Positions 30,272 to 38,860 of a DNA stretch of 42,400 bases are shown piece by piece. The notes beneath the pieces are model-generated. The model was not told where the DNA came from, did not search any database, and saw only the letters and a program-made list of their open reading frames with translations. Position 1 is the first letter of the stretch. Every line of letters starts with the position of its first letter. The position numbers and the translations under genes were made by a program. Origin of the DNA: Hymenobacter cheonanensis (lineage in GTDB: Bacteria; Bacteroidota; Bacteroidia; Cytophagales; Hymenobacteraceae); the NCBI RefSeq assembly GCF_030581075.1, contig NZ_JAUQSW010000017.1, forward strand, positions 1-42,400, read 5' to 3'.

Positions 30272-31411
30272 ATGGCAAACTCTTTATCCTCCCCGCCCAC
30301 CCGCCTGGTTTCGCTCGATGTATTTCGGGGCCTCACCGTCATGCTGATGACGATAGTGAACAACCCCGGCGACTGGGGCCACATCTATCCGCCCCTGGAG
30401 CACGCCGAGTGGAACGGCTGCACGCCCACCGACCTGGTGTTCCCATTCTTCCTCTTCATCGTGGGCGTGAGCCTGGCCTACGCCCTGGCCGGCGCCCGGC
30501 GCGACCACGCGCCGCTAGCCCCGGTGCTGGGGCGGGTGGCGCGGCGGGCCGCCATTCTGTTTGGGCTAGGGGTGCTCACCTCGCTTTATCCCCACTTCGA
30601 TTTCAGCACGGTGCGCATCATGGGTGTGCTGCAGCGTATTGCGCTGGTGTACTTTGGGTGCAGCCTTATCTACCTGGTAAGCAGCTGGCGCACGCAGCTA
30701 CTGCTGCTGCTGGTGTTGCTGGCGGGCTACGCTGTGCTGATGCAGCTCGTGCCGGTGCCCGGCTTTGGCCCGGCCAACCTGGCGCCTACCACCAACCTCG
30801 GCGCCTGGCTCGACCGCACCGTGCTCACCGAGCCCCACCTCTGGAAAACCTCCCGCACCTGGGACCCCGAAGGCCTGCTCGGCACGCTGCCCGCGCTGGG
30901 CACCGGCCTGCTAGGCCTGCTGGCCGGCCAATGGCTGCGCTGGCCCGGCCCGGCGCGCCTGGGTAAAAGCGCCGGTCTGGCGCTGGCGGGCGGGCTAGCC
31001 GTGGCGCTGGGCCTGGTTTGGAACCACTGGTTTCCCATCAACAAGGCGCTGTGGACTAGCTCCTACGTGCTGTATGCGGGCGGGCTGGCGCTGGGCCTGC
31101 TGGCGCTGCTGTACTGGCTCTGCGATGTGCGCGGCCACCGGCGGGGGCTAGGGCCGGTGCTGGCCTTCGGGGTCAACGCCATTGCGGTGTTTTTTGGCTC
31201 GGCTATTCTCTCGCGCACGCTAGGGCTGCTACGGCTGCCAGGGCCGGCCGGGCAGCCGGTGGGCGGCAAGGAATGGCTCTATGAACGGGGAATTGCCCCT
31301 TTCTTTAGCGACCCGCGCAATGCCTCACTGGCCGGCGCGGTGGTATGTTTGCTCATCTGGCTGGTTGTGCTAAGCTGGCTGCGCCGCCGAAACTGGGTTT
31401 GGAAAGTATAA
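30272..31411 (+). CDS. nagX: NagX-like membrane acyltransferase (HGSNAT/DUF5009-type)
   Basis: The product is a 379-aa membrane protein with about ten hydrophobic segments. The N-terminal signature RLVSLDVFRGLTVMLMTIVNNPGDW, followed by CTPTDLVFPFFLFIVGVSLAYAL and VRIMGVLQRIALVY, is diagnostic for the NagX/HGSNAT family related to lysosomal heparan-acetyl-CoA acetyltransferase. NagX is linked to N-acetylglucosamine uptake or acylation at the membrane in Bacteroidota and Proteobacteria. The product here ends FSDPRNASLAGAVVCLLIWLVVLSWLRRRNWVWKV, as expected. No nag operon partners are visible. The preceding glycosidase could share a glycan-use role, but the REP palindrome separates the two transcripts. 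Confidence 0.88.
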   Translation: MANSLSSPPTRLVSLDVFRGLTVMLMTIVNNPGDWGHIYPPLEHAEWNGCTPTDLVFPFFLFIVGVSLAYALAGARRDHAPLAPVLGRVARRAAILFGLGVLTSLYPHFDFSTVRIMGVLQRIALVYFGCSLIYLVSSWRTQLLLLLVLLAGYAVLMQLVPVPGFGPANLAPTTNLGAWLDRTVLTEPHLWKTSRTWDPEGLLGTLPALGTGLLGLLAGQWLRWPGPARLGKSAGLALAGGLAVALGLVWNHWFPINKALWTSSYVLYAGGLALGLLALLYWLCDVRGHRRGLGPVLAFGVNAIAVFFGSAILSRTLGLLRLPGPAGQPVGGKEWLYERGIAPFFSDPRNASLAGAVVCLLIWLVVLSWLRRRNWVWKV

Positions 31412-31558
31412 AATTCAAGATTCGTAACGTTGTTGCATTTTGTCTTGAATAGTTTTTGCATCGAAGTTGCATAAAAATAAGTTGCTTATAATCAGTAGGT
31501 AAGTTCCTGCGTATCGGCACTTACTTAATAGTAGGGCCCTAGTGGCTCGGCATCTCAC

Positions 31559-32359
31559 ATGAAAATTCTCATTATTGGCGGCGGCAATATGGGGCTTACC
31601 TACGCCCGCAGCTTTGTGCGTGCCCACGTGACCTCGCGCCTCGACCTGCGCCTGCTGGCGCGCTCGGCCGAGCGGGTGCCGGCACTGGCCGCCCACGAAA
31701 TCGGCACTGTGTGGGCTAGCCCCGAAGACTGCGTGCCGGGCGCCGACATCATCATTCTGGCCGTGAAGCCGCAGGACTCGGGCGTGCTGTTTGAGCGGCT
31801 GCACGGGCTGGTGCAGCCGCAGCAAGTCGTGCTCAGCATCATGGCCGGCGTGCGCATTGCCACCCTGCGCGAGGCGCTGGGTACGCCCAAAATTATTCGG
31901 GCCATGCCCAACCTGCCGGCCCAGATTGGCATGGGCATGACGGCCTTCACGAGCACCGACGAAGTGACCCGCGCCGAGCTGGTGCAGGTGCAAAACCTGC
32001 TCTCAACCACCGGCAAAACCGTGTATGTAGAGCAGGAAAGCGCCATCGACGCCAGCACGGCCATCTCGGGCAGCGGCCCGGCCTACGTGTACTACTGCAT
32101 GGAGGCCCTGATGGCCGCCGCCGCCCAAATGGGCTTCGCCCCCGCCGAGGCCGAGCTGCTGGTGAGCCAGACGTTTCGGGGTGCCGTGGAGCTGTACAGT
32201 CAGGCTGGCCTCAGCTGCCAAGACTGGATAGCCCGCGTGGCCTCCAAGGGCGGCACTACCGAGGCCGCCATGCAGGCCTTCGGGGGCGGGGCCGTGCGCG
32301 AGGGCCTGATGGCCGGCGCCGAGGCCGCCCGCGCCCGCGCCGAAGAGCTGGGAAAATAA
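31559..32359 (+). CDS. proC: Pyrroline-5-carboxylate reductase
   Basis: The product is a 266-aa enzyme making proline from pyrroline-5-carboxylate with NAD(P)H. The nucleotide motif IIGGGNMG starts at residue 5; AVKPQ marks the end of the Rossmann fold. The C-terminal dimer domain has SGSGPAYVYYCMEALMAAA, LVSQTFRGAVEL and the signature VASKGGTTEAAMQAF. All are standard for ProC. It is preceded by a 147-base AT-rich intergenic stretch with a GTAAGT...ACTTAC dyad and no clear -7 box. The next gene starts 80 bases downstream. Confidence 0.96.
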   Translation: MKILIIGGGNMGLTYARSFVRAHVTSRLDLRLLARSAERVPALAAHEIGTVWASPEDCVPGADIIILAVKPQDSGVLFERLHGLVQPQQVVLSIMAGVRIATLREALGTPKIIRAMPNLPAQIGMGMTAFTSTDEVTRAELVQVQNLLSTTGKTVYVEQESAIDASTAISGSGPAYVYYCMEALMAAAAQMGFAPAEAELLVSQTFRGAVELYSQAGLSCQDWIARVASKGGTTEAAMQAFGGGAVREGLMAGAEAARARAEELGK

Positions 32360-32439
32360 GCTGGTTTAAACGCGCGCCCGGCCCTTGCGTAAGCGCAGGC
32401 GGGGCTGGGCGGCTGGTCGCCGGCCCGTTAACTTCTGGT

Positions 32440-33084
32440 ATGAAAAAAACTGCTTTACTCGCTGGCGCTACCGGGCTTGTTGGTAGCGCTTTATTACCCT
32501 TACTGTTAGCCTCTGACCGCTACGCCAAAGTGATAGTAGTGGGCCGCCACCCAGTAGCTGCGCAGCACCCCAAACTAGTGCAGGTAGTTACGGACCTCGA
32601 CCACCTGGAGCATGAGCGGCTGCGCCTCATTGCCGACGATGTGTACTGCTGCCTAGGCACCACCATTCGGCAGGCCGGCTCGCAGGAGGCCTTCTACAAA
32701 GTTGATTTTCTGTACGTAGTGCGGCTAGCGGCCCTCACGGCGGCCAATTTTGCGGCGCAATTCCTAGTGGTGTCTGCGCTGGGGGCCGACCTCGACTCGC
32801 GCTTTTACTATAGCCGCGTGAAGGGTGAAATGGAGGAAGCCGTGCGCCAAACGCCCTTCCGGGCCATTCACGTTTTTCGGCCCTCGCTGCTGCTGGGCGA
32901 GCGCCCGTCCCCGCGCCTGGGCGAGCGTGTTGGCGCACTGATGCTAGCCTTGGCGCGCCCGCTGCTACGGGGCAGCTGGCGTAAGTACCGCCCCGTAGCC
33001 GCCAGTACCGTGGCCCGGGCCATGCTGCGCGCCGCCGAAGACGATGGCGGCGGCGTGCGCGTACACAGCTCCGAAACGTTGTAA
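32440..33084 (+). CDS. NAD(P)-binding Rossmann-fold protein (HTATIP2/oxidoreductase-like)
   Basis: The product is a 214-aa atypical short-chain dehydrogenase-like protein. The motif GATGLVGSALLPLLL (9-23) binds the dinucleotide; VSALGADLDSRFYYSRVKGEMEEAV contains the YxxxK pair; FRPSLLLGER follows. The cofactor loop, the V-V-G-R-H-P segment and the DVYCCLGTT block match the HTATIP2/YwnB-like branch, whose cellular role is unclear in bacteria. It may share a transcript with proC. A hairpin terminator follows at 33197. Confidence 0.85.
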   Translation: MKKTALLAGATGLVGSALLPLLLASDRYAKVIVVGRHPVAAQHPKLVQVVTDLDHLEHERLRLIADDVYCCLGTTIRQAGSQEAFYKVDFLYVVRLAALTAANFAAQFLVVSALGADLDSRFYYSRVKGEMEEAVRQTPFRAIHVFRPSLLLGERPSPRLGERVGALMLALARPLLRGSWRKYRPVAASTVARAMLRAAEDDGGGVRVHSSETL

Positions 33085-33196
33085 AGCTACGGTTTCCCTG
33101 CTTTCGCTTAGAAGCTATGGGCTGGCACTGCCCAGAGCTGGCAGCGCTAAGCTGGCGGTGCTCACGCAGGCATTTTACTTACGATTACCACTACAA

Positions 33197-33232
33197 GAAA
33201 GCCCCGGTCGCCAGGTTGGCGCCGGGGCTTTC
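33197..33232. terminator. Intrinsic terminator between convergent genes
   Basis: An 11-bp stem (33197-33207 with 33222-33232) is extended by an inner CGCC/GGCG pair. It separates the NAD-binding protein gene from the convergent Tyr-rich protein gene. The flanking A and T runs are short (3 bases). Confidence 0.7.
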
Positions 33233-33268
33233 GGCAATACTCAAAACCAGGCTAGCTGGTCCAAGGCT

Positions 33269-33559
33269 CTACCAGCGGCGTCCATAGCCCCGCCCGTAGC
33301 CGCCCCGGCCGTAGTAGGGGCGCGGAGCGTAATAAACAGGGCGCGGTGCATAGTACACCGGCCGGGGAGCATAATAAACCGGCGCCGGCGCATAGTACAC
33401 GGGGGGCGGCGGGGCCACTACTACCGGCGCCACGGGCGGATAATAGCCGCGCCCATAGTAAGGCCGGCCCACCTGGGCACTGATAACAACCTGGGCCGAA
33501 GCCGTGCCCGCGCCAAGCAGCGCAAACACCAACGCAAAAAACAAAGGACGAAGACGCAT
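33269..33559 (-). CDS. Small exported Tyr/Pro-rich repeat protein
   Basis: The product is 96 aa. The signal peptide (MRLRPLFFALVFALLGAGTASA, cleaved before QV) is followed by a low-complexity domain. PVYYAPRP occurs in tandem about three times, preceded by the related PVYYAPAP, and the C-terminus is Gly/Arg/Tyr-rich (YGRGGYGRGYGRRW). Many bacterial proteins have YYAP-type repeats, but the function of this set is not known. It forms a pair with the next minus-strand gene upstream, which is also a short exported Tyr/Gly-rich protein. Confidence 0.8.
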   Translation of the reverse strand: MRLRPLFFALVFALLGAGTASAQVVISAQVGRPYYGRGYYPPVAPVVVAPPPPVYYAPAPVYYAPRPVYYAPRPVYYAPRPYYGRGGYGRGYGRRW

Positions 33560-33646
33560 GGTAGGCCGTGCCGAAGCACGTGGAAAAGGGTAGGAAGTGA
33601 AAACGTAAAAGCTGCGGATAAAGTATGCCGGCTACACTAGGGTAGC

Positions 33647-33913
33647 CTAGCGGCCCCGGCCGTGCCAGCCGCCGCCGCCATAGCCGCCCCGGCCGTGCCA
33701 GCCCCCGCCACCGTGCCAGCCGCCGCCGTAGGGGCGGGCCGGCGCGATAATCACCGGGCGCGGCGCGTAGTAGCGCGGGCCGTAGTACGAAGGGCCATAG
33801 TAAGGATAAGGAGCGCCAATGCTAGCCCCGGCATACACGCCCGGGGCGCAGCTACTGAGGCCCAGGCCTAAGCCCAGAATCAGAAGCAAGGAAAAAAACA
33901 GATTGCGACGCAT
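33647..33913 (-). CDS. Small Tyr/Gly/His/Trp-rich lipoprotein
   Basis: The product is 88 aa. The lipoprotein leader ends LSSC (C22). The mature part has YGPSYYGPRYYAPRPVIIAPARP and then three GGWHG repeats (GGGWHGGGGWHGRGGYGGGGWHG). The Trp-His-Gly repeats could bind metal or a surface polymer; this is speculation. It has the same strand, size class and YYAPRP phrase as the gene at 33269-33559, 87 bases downstream. A CGAGGT-CGAA-ACCTCG hairpin lies in its leader 8 bases from the start codon. Confidence 0.75.
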   Translation of the reverse strand: MRRNLFFSLLLILGLGLGLSSCAPGVYAGASIGAPYPYYGPSYYGPRYYAPRPVIIAPARPYGGGWHGGGGWHGRGGYGGGGWHGRGR

Positions 33914-34221
33914 GACAGAACGAGGTCGAAACCTCGGATTAAGTTGTGAAAAACAACGCTACTTTGATAACACTACTACGCGCAGGTTTAATTTCCGGAT
34001 GCTGGTTTTAGTAAGGGCCTGTGCGGTGGCCGGCGCGATTGCCGGCGGCTAGGATAGTACCAAAACCTTGCCAAAAAACCCCCGCCCCGGAGCCGCCGCA
34101 AAGAGTATGTTAAGTGTAATAAAAGCTGCTGATTATCAGTGTTTTTAAAATAATTAGTCGGTGAATTTATCCCGCAGGCTGGGTGTTAATCAAGCAGACC
34201 CCAATTAGCTTTATCGTACCC
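33914..34221. other. 308-base non-coding region with two hairpins
   Basis: No gene is visible. It holds a small hairpin at 33921-33936 (UUCG-type loop on the minus-strand transcript) and a larger imperfect one at 34004-34067: outer 10-bp arms 34004-34013 and 34058-34067, inner GCCGGC pair. The stretch from about 34107 to 34170 is AT-rich and probably carries the promoter of the 34222 gene, although no convincing -7 box was found. Confidence 0.4.
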
Positions 34222-34491
34222 ATGAAAAACCCTGCTGATTACCTGGCCCGCCACGTTTTTGAGGCCCGCCGGCCCCGCCGCGAATTGCAGCCCGTGGTAG
34301 CTTACGCCGACGCTGTGCAAGCCCTCACGCAGGCCCTGGCCGACGCCGAAAAATATAAGTACCTGCTCATGCGCGCCCTGCGCCGCCACGCCGATGAGCT
34401 GGCCGCTGCCCAGCCCACGGCGCCCACGACCCAGACCCCCGAAACGCCCGTGCTGCCCATGTACCCGGCGGGCCTGCCACTGGCCGCCTAG
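34222..34491 (+). CDS. Small cytoplasmic protein of unknown function
   Basis: The product is 89 aa without a signal peptide. The N-terminal part is basic (YLARHVFEARRPRRELQPVV), the middle is a probable helix (YADAVQALTQALADAEKYKYLLMRALRRHADELAAAQ) and the C-terminus is Pro/Thr-rich. The heptad spacing of Ala/Leu suggests a short coiled coil. I do not recognise the family. The ATG at 34222 was chosen because the longer frame starts in AT-rich non-coding sequence. A terminator follows after 19 bases. Confidence 0.55.
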   Translation: MKNPADYLARHVFEARRPRRELQPVVAYADAVQALTQALADAEKYKYLLMRALRRHADELAAAQPTAPTTQTPETPVLPMYPAGLPLAA

Positions 34492-34510
34492 CGGCGTTTG
34501 AAAGCAAAAA

Positions 34511-34560
34511 ACCAAGTGAAAAGCGCCCCCTGGCTTTGGCTGGCGGGGCGCTTTCTTGGT
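34511..34560. terminator. Hairpin terminator between convergent genes
   Basis: A 10-bp stem (34520-34529 with 34545-34554) is extended by an outer ACCAAG/CTTGGT pair (34511-34516 with 34555-34560). It overlaps the last base of the minus-strand FAD-protein gene and serves both directions. Confidence 0.75.
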
Positions 34561-35972
34561 TAGAAATTGCGCCGATAGCGCTGGGCCAGCACTACGGCCA
34601 GGGCAGCGGCCTGCTGGCGCAGCTCCGGCACGGCTGTCGACTCGAAGTAGGCCGGCCGGCGGCTGGCGCCCAGCGTGAACAAGCCCCCCGCGCTGGGCCG
34701 GCCGTCGGCCCCTAGCAGTGCCCCGCTGGCATCGGTAGTGATGCCCAGGCGCAGGGCATCGGGGGTGAGGCAGCCGCTGGCGCGGAGCTGCTGCACCAGC
34801 GGCACTGCCAGGCGGCTGTAGTCGAGTAGCGGGCCGGTGCAGCACACTACGTGCGGCGCGGCCAGCCATTTAGTGGCCTGCCCGGGCTGGGCCACGCCCA
34901 CGCGCAGGCCGCTAGCAGCGGGCTCAATTTCTACCACGCGCCCGGGCTGCGTGCGCAGTTGGCCGCTAGCCTGCATTTCGGCCAGCAAGGCAGCGGCGCT
35001 GGGCGCCATGCGGTGCCGGGCCCGCGACCAGCGCCCCGCCAGGTGCCGCAAAAACCGCCGCTGCTCGGCCAGTGGCCAGGCGGCCCAGATGCGGCCCAGG
35101 TCGGGCCGCAGGGCATCGAGCACGGGGCGCCAGTCGAGGCCCTGTGCGGCGGCTAGGACCAAGTGTTGGCGCAGGTGGCCCAGCACGCCGGCCACGGTGG
35201 TTTCGGCCGCTAGCTCAGGGTAAAAGTTGGGGTAGGCGGGGAGGCTGGCGGGGCCGTGCACCGTGGGCCAGCCGCCCCGGCGGGCCACCACCTGCACCGG
35301 CGCGCGGTGGCCCTGGGCGCGCAGGGCCAGCAGCATATCCACGGTGGTGAGGCCAGCGCCAATGAGCAGCACCTCTTCGTCGGCCCCAATGCGCGCTAGC
35401 GTGCCGGGCGCCCAGGGGTCGGCGTGGTAGCCGGGGTGCAGCAGGTAGCGCTGGTCGGTGCCGGGGGCAGTGGGCGGGGCGGGCGGAAAATTGCCCAAAG
35501 CCAGCACGGTGGCGTGGCTGGGCAGGGTGCGGCCATCGGCAAGCTGCACGCTGCGGCGGCCGTCGGGCAGGAGAGGGGCGGCTACGGCCGTGGTGGCGTA
35601 GTGGCGCAGGCGCACGCCATTGGCGGCGGGCGCGGCTAGGGCCGTGGCCAGTTCCTGGGCCAGGTAGCGGCCGTAGGTGGCGCGGGGGGCAAACTCGGGC
35701 AGGCCGCCGGCGGCCTCGGGCTGCCGGGCCAGCCACTCGGCAAAATGCGCGGGCTGGTCGGCCCACACGCTCAGGCTGCGGGGGCGCACGTTGAGCAGCA
35801 ATTCGGGCCAGGGCACCGAGTAGGCCAGGCCGGGGCCGGGCGCCGGGCGGGGCTCCACCAGGGCCACTTCCAGCGGCAGCGGGCCCGGCTGCCGCGTGAG
35901 GTGCAGCGCCAGCGCCGTGCCGGCAAAGCCCCCGCCAATAATTGTGATGCTGACAGAAGCGGCCGGGCGCAT
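34560..35972 (-). CDS. FAD/NAD(P)-binding protein (flavin monooxygenase-like, NAD_binding_9 type)
   Basis: The product is 470 aa. ITIIGGGFAGTALALHL is the N-terminal FAD motif; VEPRPAPGPGLAYSVPWPELLLNVRP matches the FAD-NAD(P)-binding family (PF13454). A second Rossmann motif, LLIGAGLTTVDML, lies near residue 225, and VVCCTGPLLDYSRL near the C-terminus is typical of the group. These proteins are often amine- or hydroxylase-like, but the substrate is unknown. The frame is open 83 codons beyond the ATG at 35972, across the divergent tsaB start, and that part is not coding. It is a single gene. Confidence 0.85.
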   Translation of the reverse strand: MRPAASVSITIIGGGFAGTALALHLTRQPGPLPLEVALVEPRPAPGPGLAYSVPWPELLLNVRPRSLSVWADQPAHFAEWLARQPEAAGGLPEFAPRATYGRYLAQELATALAAPAANGVRLRHYATTAVAAPLLPDGRRSVQLADGRTLPSHATVLALGNFPPAPPTAPGTDQRYLLHPGYHADPWAPGTLARIGADEEVLLIGAGLTTVDMLLALRAQGHRAPVQVVARRGGWPTVHGPASLPAYPNFYPELAAETTVAGVLGHLRQHLVLAAAQGLDWRPVLDALRPDLGRIWAAWPLAEQRRFLRHLAGRWSRARHRMAPSAAALLAEMQASGQLRTQPGRVVEIEPAASGLRVGVAQPGQATKWLAAPHVVCCTGPLLDYSRLAVPLVQQLRASGCLTPDALRLGITTDASGALLGADGRPSAGGLFTLGASRRPAYFESTAVPELRQQAAALAVVLAQRYRRNF

Positions 35973-36063
35973 AAAGGGTGGGGTTAGACTCGCTAAAACG
36001 GACAAACGCGCGGCAAGTTGGTTTGCAAATACCTGCCAATGGGCCGGAACTTGCCGGCTGCTT

Positions 36064-36762
36064 ATGTCCATGCTCCTGCTTTCGCTCGAAACCTCGTCGC
36101 CCATCTGCGCCGTGGCCCTGCACCACCTCGCCGATGGCCGCCTGCTCGGCCAGGCCGAACTGCGCCTCGAAAAGTCGCATTCTACCCACCTCACCGTGCT
36201 CATCGAGCAGCTTATCAGCAATACTGGCCATGCCTTCGCCGACCTCGGGGCGGTGGCCGTGAGCGACGGCCCGGGCTCCTACACCGGCCTGCGCATTGGG
36301 GCCGCCGCCGCCAAAGGGCTGTGCTTTGCCCTCGATGTGCCGCTGCTGGCGGTGGGCACGCTGCCCGCGCTAGCCCACCAAGTGGCCGCGCGCACCCCGC
36401 GCGCCGTGCAGTATGTGTATTGCCCCATGCTCGATGCCCGGCGCCAGGAAGTGTACACGGCGCTCTACCGCGCCGATGGCACGCCGGTGCTGGCGCCCAC
36501 CAACCTCATTCTGGACCCTGACGCGCTGGCCGAACATTTAGCCCAGGCGCCGTTGTTATGCTTTGGTTCGGGTGCGGCTAAGTTTGAGGCTATGCTAGGG
36601 GAGGAGGCAAATGTTGTTTTCCTGGCCGGTGTGCAGCCTTCGGCCGTGGCCGTGGGCGAGCTGGCCTACGCCGCCTACCAGCGCCAGGAGTTTCAGGATG
36701 TGGCTTACTACGAGCCATTTTACTTAAAAGAAGTATACACTACCACGCCGAAAGGCCAGTAA
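36064..36762 (+). CDS. tsaB: tRNA threonylcarbamoyladenosine biosynthesis protein TsaB
   Basis: The product is 232 aa (or 230 from the ATG at 36070). TsaB is the inactive ASKHA-fold partner of TsaD, needed for t6A37 modification of ANN-decoding tRNAs. Signatures are LLSLETSSPICAVAL, the partner-binding SDGPGSYTGLRIGAAAAKGL and CPMLDARRQEVYTALY. The length and N-terminus are normal. Two in-frame ATGs are close together (MSM), and both would give a complete protein. The DUF2480 gene follows after 11 bases, so they share a transcript. Confidence 0.94.
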   Translation: MSMLLLSLETSSPICAVALHHLADGRLLGQAELRLEKSHSTHLTVLIEQLISNTGHAFADLGAVAVSDGPGSYTGLRIGAAAAKGLCFALDVPLLAVGTLPALAHQVAARTPRAVQYVYCPMLDARRQEVYTALYRADGTPVLAPTNLILDPDALAEHLAQAPLLCFGSGAAKFEAMLGEEANVVFLAGVQPSAVAVGELAYAAYQRQEFQDVAYYEPFYLKEVYTTTPKGQ

Positions 36763-36773
36763 TACCGAGCCTT

Positions 36774-37304
36774 ATGGAACCGCTTTTCGTCAACCGCGTG
36801 GCCGCTAGCGGCCTGGTTACCCTCAACCTGGAAGACTACATTCACCCCGGTGACCGGGTGGTGTACGACATCAAAGACAACCTCTTCCACGGCCTCATGC
36901 TGCGCGAGAAGGACTTCCGCGAGTTTGTGAAAACCCACGACTGGGCGCAGTACGACGGCCAGAACGTGGCCATTATCTGCTCGGCCGATGCCATTGTGCC
37001 CACCTGGGCCTACATGCTGCTCGCCAGCAAGCTGCAGGGGCACGCCCACCGCTACGTTTTTGGCAACCTGGAAGCGCTCGAACAGTCGCTCTTCGAAGAA
37101 GCCATCGCGGACATCGATTCTGAAGAATACCGCGACGCCAAGCTGGTAATCAAAGGCTGCGGCGATAAGCCGGTGCCCACTTTTGCTTACGTAGCCATTA
37201 TGCAGCGCCTGCTGCCGGTAGCCGCCAGCATCATGTACGGCGAGCCGTGCAGCACCGTGCCGCTCTATAAAAAGCCCAAAGCCGCCGCCCCCGCGGAGGC
37301 ATAA
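36774..37304 (+). CDS. DUF2480 family protein
   Basis: The product is a 176-aa soluble protein. The start MEPLFVNRVAASGLVTLNLEDY, DLFHGLML-type block (NLFHGLMLREKDFREFVK), QNVAIICSADAIVPTWAYMLLASKL and the C-terminal CGDKPVPTFAYVAIMQRLLPVAASIMYGEPCSTVPLYKK fit the Bacteroidota DUF2480 family. The conserved Cys and Asp/Glu positions (CSADAIVPTW, GEPCSTVP) suggest a binding site, but the function is unknown. It is 11 bases downstream of tsaB, a linkage that may be functional. Confidence 0.88.
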   Translation: MEPLFVNRVAASGLVTLNLEDYIHPGDRVVYDIKDNLFHGLMLREKDFREFVKTHDWAQYDGQNVAIICSADAIVPTWAYMLLASKLQGHAHRYVFGNLEALEQSLFEEAIADIDSEEYRDAKLVIKGCGDKPVPTFAYVAIMQRLLPVAASIMYGEPCSTVPLYKKPKAAAPAEA

Positions 37305-37322
37305 GCAGCCCTGGCTTTCGGC

Positions 37323-37366
37323 AAAGCCCTGCCAACCAGTAGCATACCTGGCTGGCAGGGCTTTTT
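37323..37366 (+). terminator. Intrinsic terminator of the tsaB-DUF2480 operon
   Basis: A 12-bp stem (37323-37334 with 37353-37364) ends in T5. It starts 18 bases after the DUF2480 stop. Confidence 0.85.
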
Positions 37367-37392
37367 GCTGGCCAATACCCCGCGAGTAGCCG

Positions 37393-38772
37393 ATGCGCCC
37401 GACCTTTGCCGGCGTGCAAGCTCAACCCCACCGAATAAATTTTCGCACCGGCGCCGCCATTGTTATTGCCAACATGGTCGGCACCGGAGTCTTCACTAGC
37501 CTCGGCTTTCAGATTATGGGTATCCAGAGCGGCTTTGCGCTGCTCATGCTCTGGGCCGTGGGCGGGCTCATTGCCCTGTGCGGGGCCGTGTGCTACGGCG
37601 AGCTGGCGGCCGCCATGCCCCGCTCGGGCGGCGAGTACCACTACCTGAGCCAGATTTACCACCCCGCGCTGGGCTTTTTGTCGGGCTGGGTGTCGGCCAC
37701 CGTGGGCTTTGCCGCGCCCACGGCCTTAGCCGCGCTGGCCCTGGCCCAGTATGCCCAAAGCGTGTGGCCGGCGCTGGCCGCGCCCCTCGGCGCGAGCACT
37801 TCCTACACCTGGGGTACGGGGCTAGCCGTGACGGTGGTGCTGGCGCTGGCGCTCGTGCACGGGCGCAGCACCCGCGCCGGCAGCCGGCTGCAAGTCATTA
37901 TTACGGCCCTGAAAGTGGGCGTGCTGGTGGCTTTTATCGGGGCGGGCCTGGTACTGGGCGAGAGCCAGCCCATTCACTTCGGGCCCGATGCGGCGGGCTG
38001 GCGGGCGCTGCTCAGCCCCACGTTTGCGGTGTCGCTGGTGTATGTCAGCTACGCCTACTCGGGCTGGAACGCCGCCGCCTACCTCACCGGCGAGATTGAA
38101 AACCCACGCCGCAACCTCTCGCGCATCCTGCTCACGGGCACGGCCATCGTACTTCTCTTATATGTAGGACTGAACTACGTGTTTCTGCGCGCCACGCCGC
38201 TGGGCGTGCTCAAGGGCCAGGTAGAGGTGGGCTACCTGGCGGCCAGCTGGCTGTTTGGCCCGGTAGCAGGGCGGTTTACGGGGGGCGTTATTGCGGCGCT
38301 GCTCGTCTCTACCATCAGCGCCATGGTTTTTGCTGGCCCCCGCATTGTGCAGGCTATGGGCGAAGACTTGCCCGCCCTGCGCTGGCTGGCCGGCCGCAGC
38401 CCGGCTGGCGTGCCGGTGCGCGCGCTGCTGCTGCAAGTGGCGCTCACGCTGGTGTTTATTCTAAAGCCTGATTTCAAAGCCGTGCTGGTGTACGCCGGCT
38501 TCGTACTCAATCTGTTCACGTTTCTCACCGTGCTGGGCGTGTTTGTGCTGCGCTGGCGGCAGCCCGAGCTGCCGCGCCCGTACCGGGCCTGGGGCTATCC
38601 GCTCACGCCGCTGCTTTTTCTGGCCCTTAGTGGCTGGACGCTGGTCTTTATCATTCGCGACAAGCCGAGCGAGTCGCTCTACGGCCTTTATACAGTGGCG
38701 GCGGGCCTGCTGGTTTATTTTGCAACGCAAAAATTTGGCCCGGCCGCCCCACCTAAGCTGCCCTTGCGCTAG
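37393..38772 (+). CDS. APC-family amino-acid permease
   Basis: The product is a 459-aa polytopic transporter with about 12 helices. FRTGAAIVIANMVGTGVFTSLGF contains the TM1 unwound-helix motif (G-x-G), followed by CYGELAAAMPRSGGEYHYLSQIY, typical of the APC superfamily. TM6 (VSLVYVSYAYSGWNAAAYLTGEIENPRRNLSRIL) has the E-x-x-N-P-x-R motif. The substrate is probably an amino acid. A GACCTTTGC string at 37399 lies inside the first codons; if it is the real -7 box, translation starts later, perhaps at GTG 37414. Confidence 0.9.
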   Translation: MRPTFAGVQAQPHRINFRTGAAIVIANMVGTGVFTSLGFQIMGIQSGFALLMLWAVGGLIALCGAVCYGELAAAMPRSGGEYHYLSQIYHPALGFLSGWVSATVGFAAPTALAALALAQYAQSVWPALAAPLGASTSYTWGTGLAVTVVLALALVHGRSTRAGSRLQVIITALKVGVLVAFIGAGLVLGESQPIHFGPDAAGWRALLSPTFAVSLVYVSYAYSGWNAAAYLTGEIENPRRNLSRILLTGTAIVLLLYVGLNYVFLRATPLGVLKGQVEVGYLAASWLFGPVAGRFTGGVIAALLVSTISAMVFAGPRIVQAMGEDLPALRWLAGRSPAGVPVRALLLQVALTLVFILKPDFKAVLVYAGFVLNLFTFLTVLGVFVLRWRQPELPRPYRAWGYPLTPLLFLALSGWTLVFIIRDKPSESLYGLYTVAAGLLVYFATQKFGPAAPPKLPLR

Positions 38773-38860
38773 TCCTTTCTCCACGCTCTATTCTTGTTTT
38801 TCCCTGCGGCTGCGGGTCGGTTGGCACTGTCGGCCGCTGGCCCGTCTCTTTTCTAAGTCA

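Noticed and set aside
35896..36063. Upstream extension of tsaB
   Set aside because: It overlaps the start of the divergent FAD-protein gene; family TsaB starts at 36064 or 36070.
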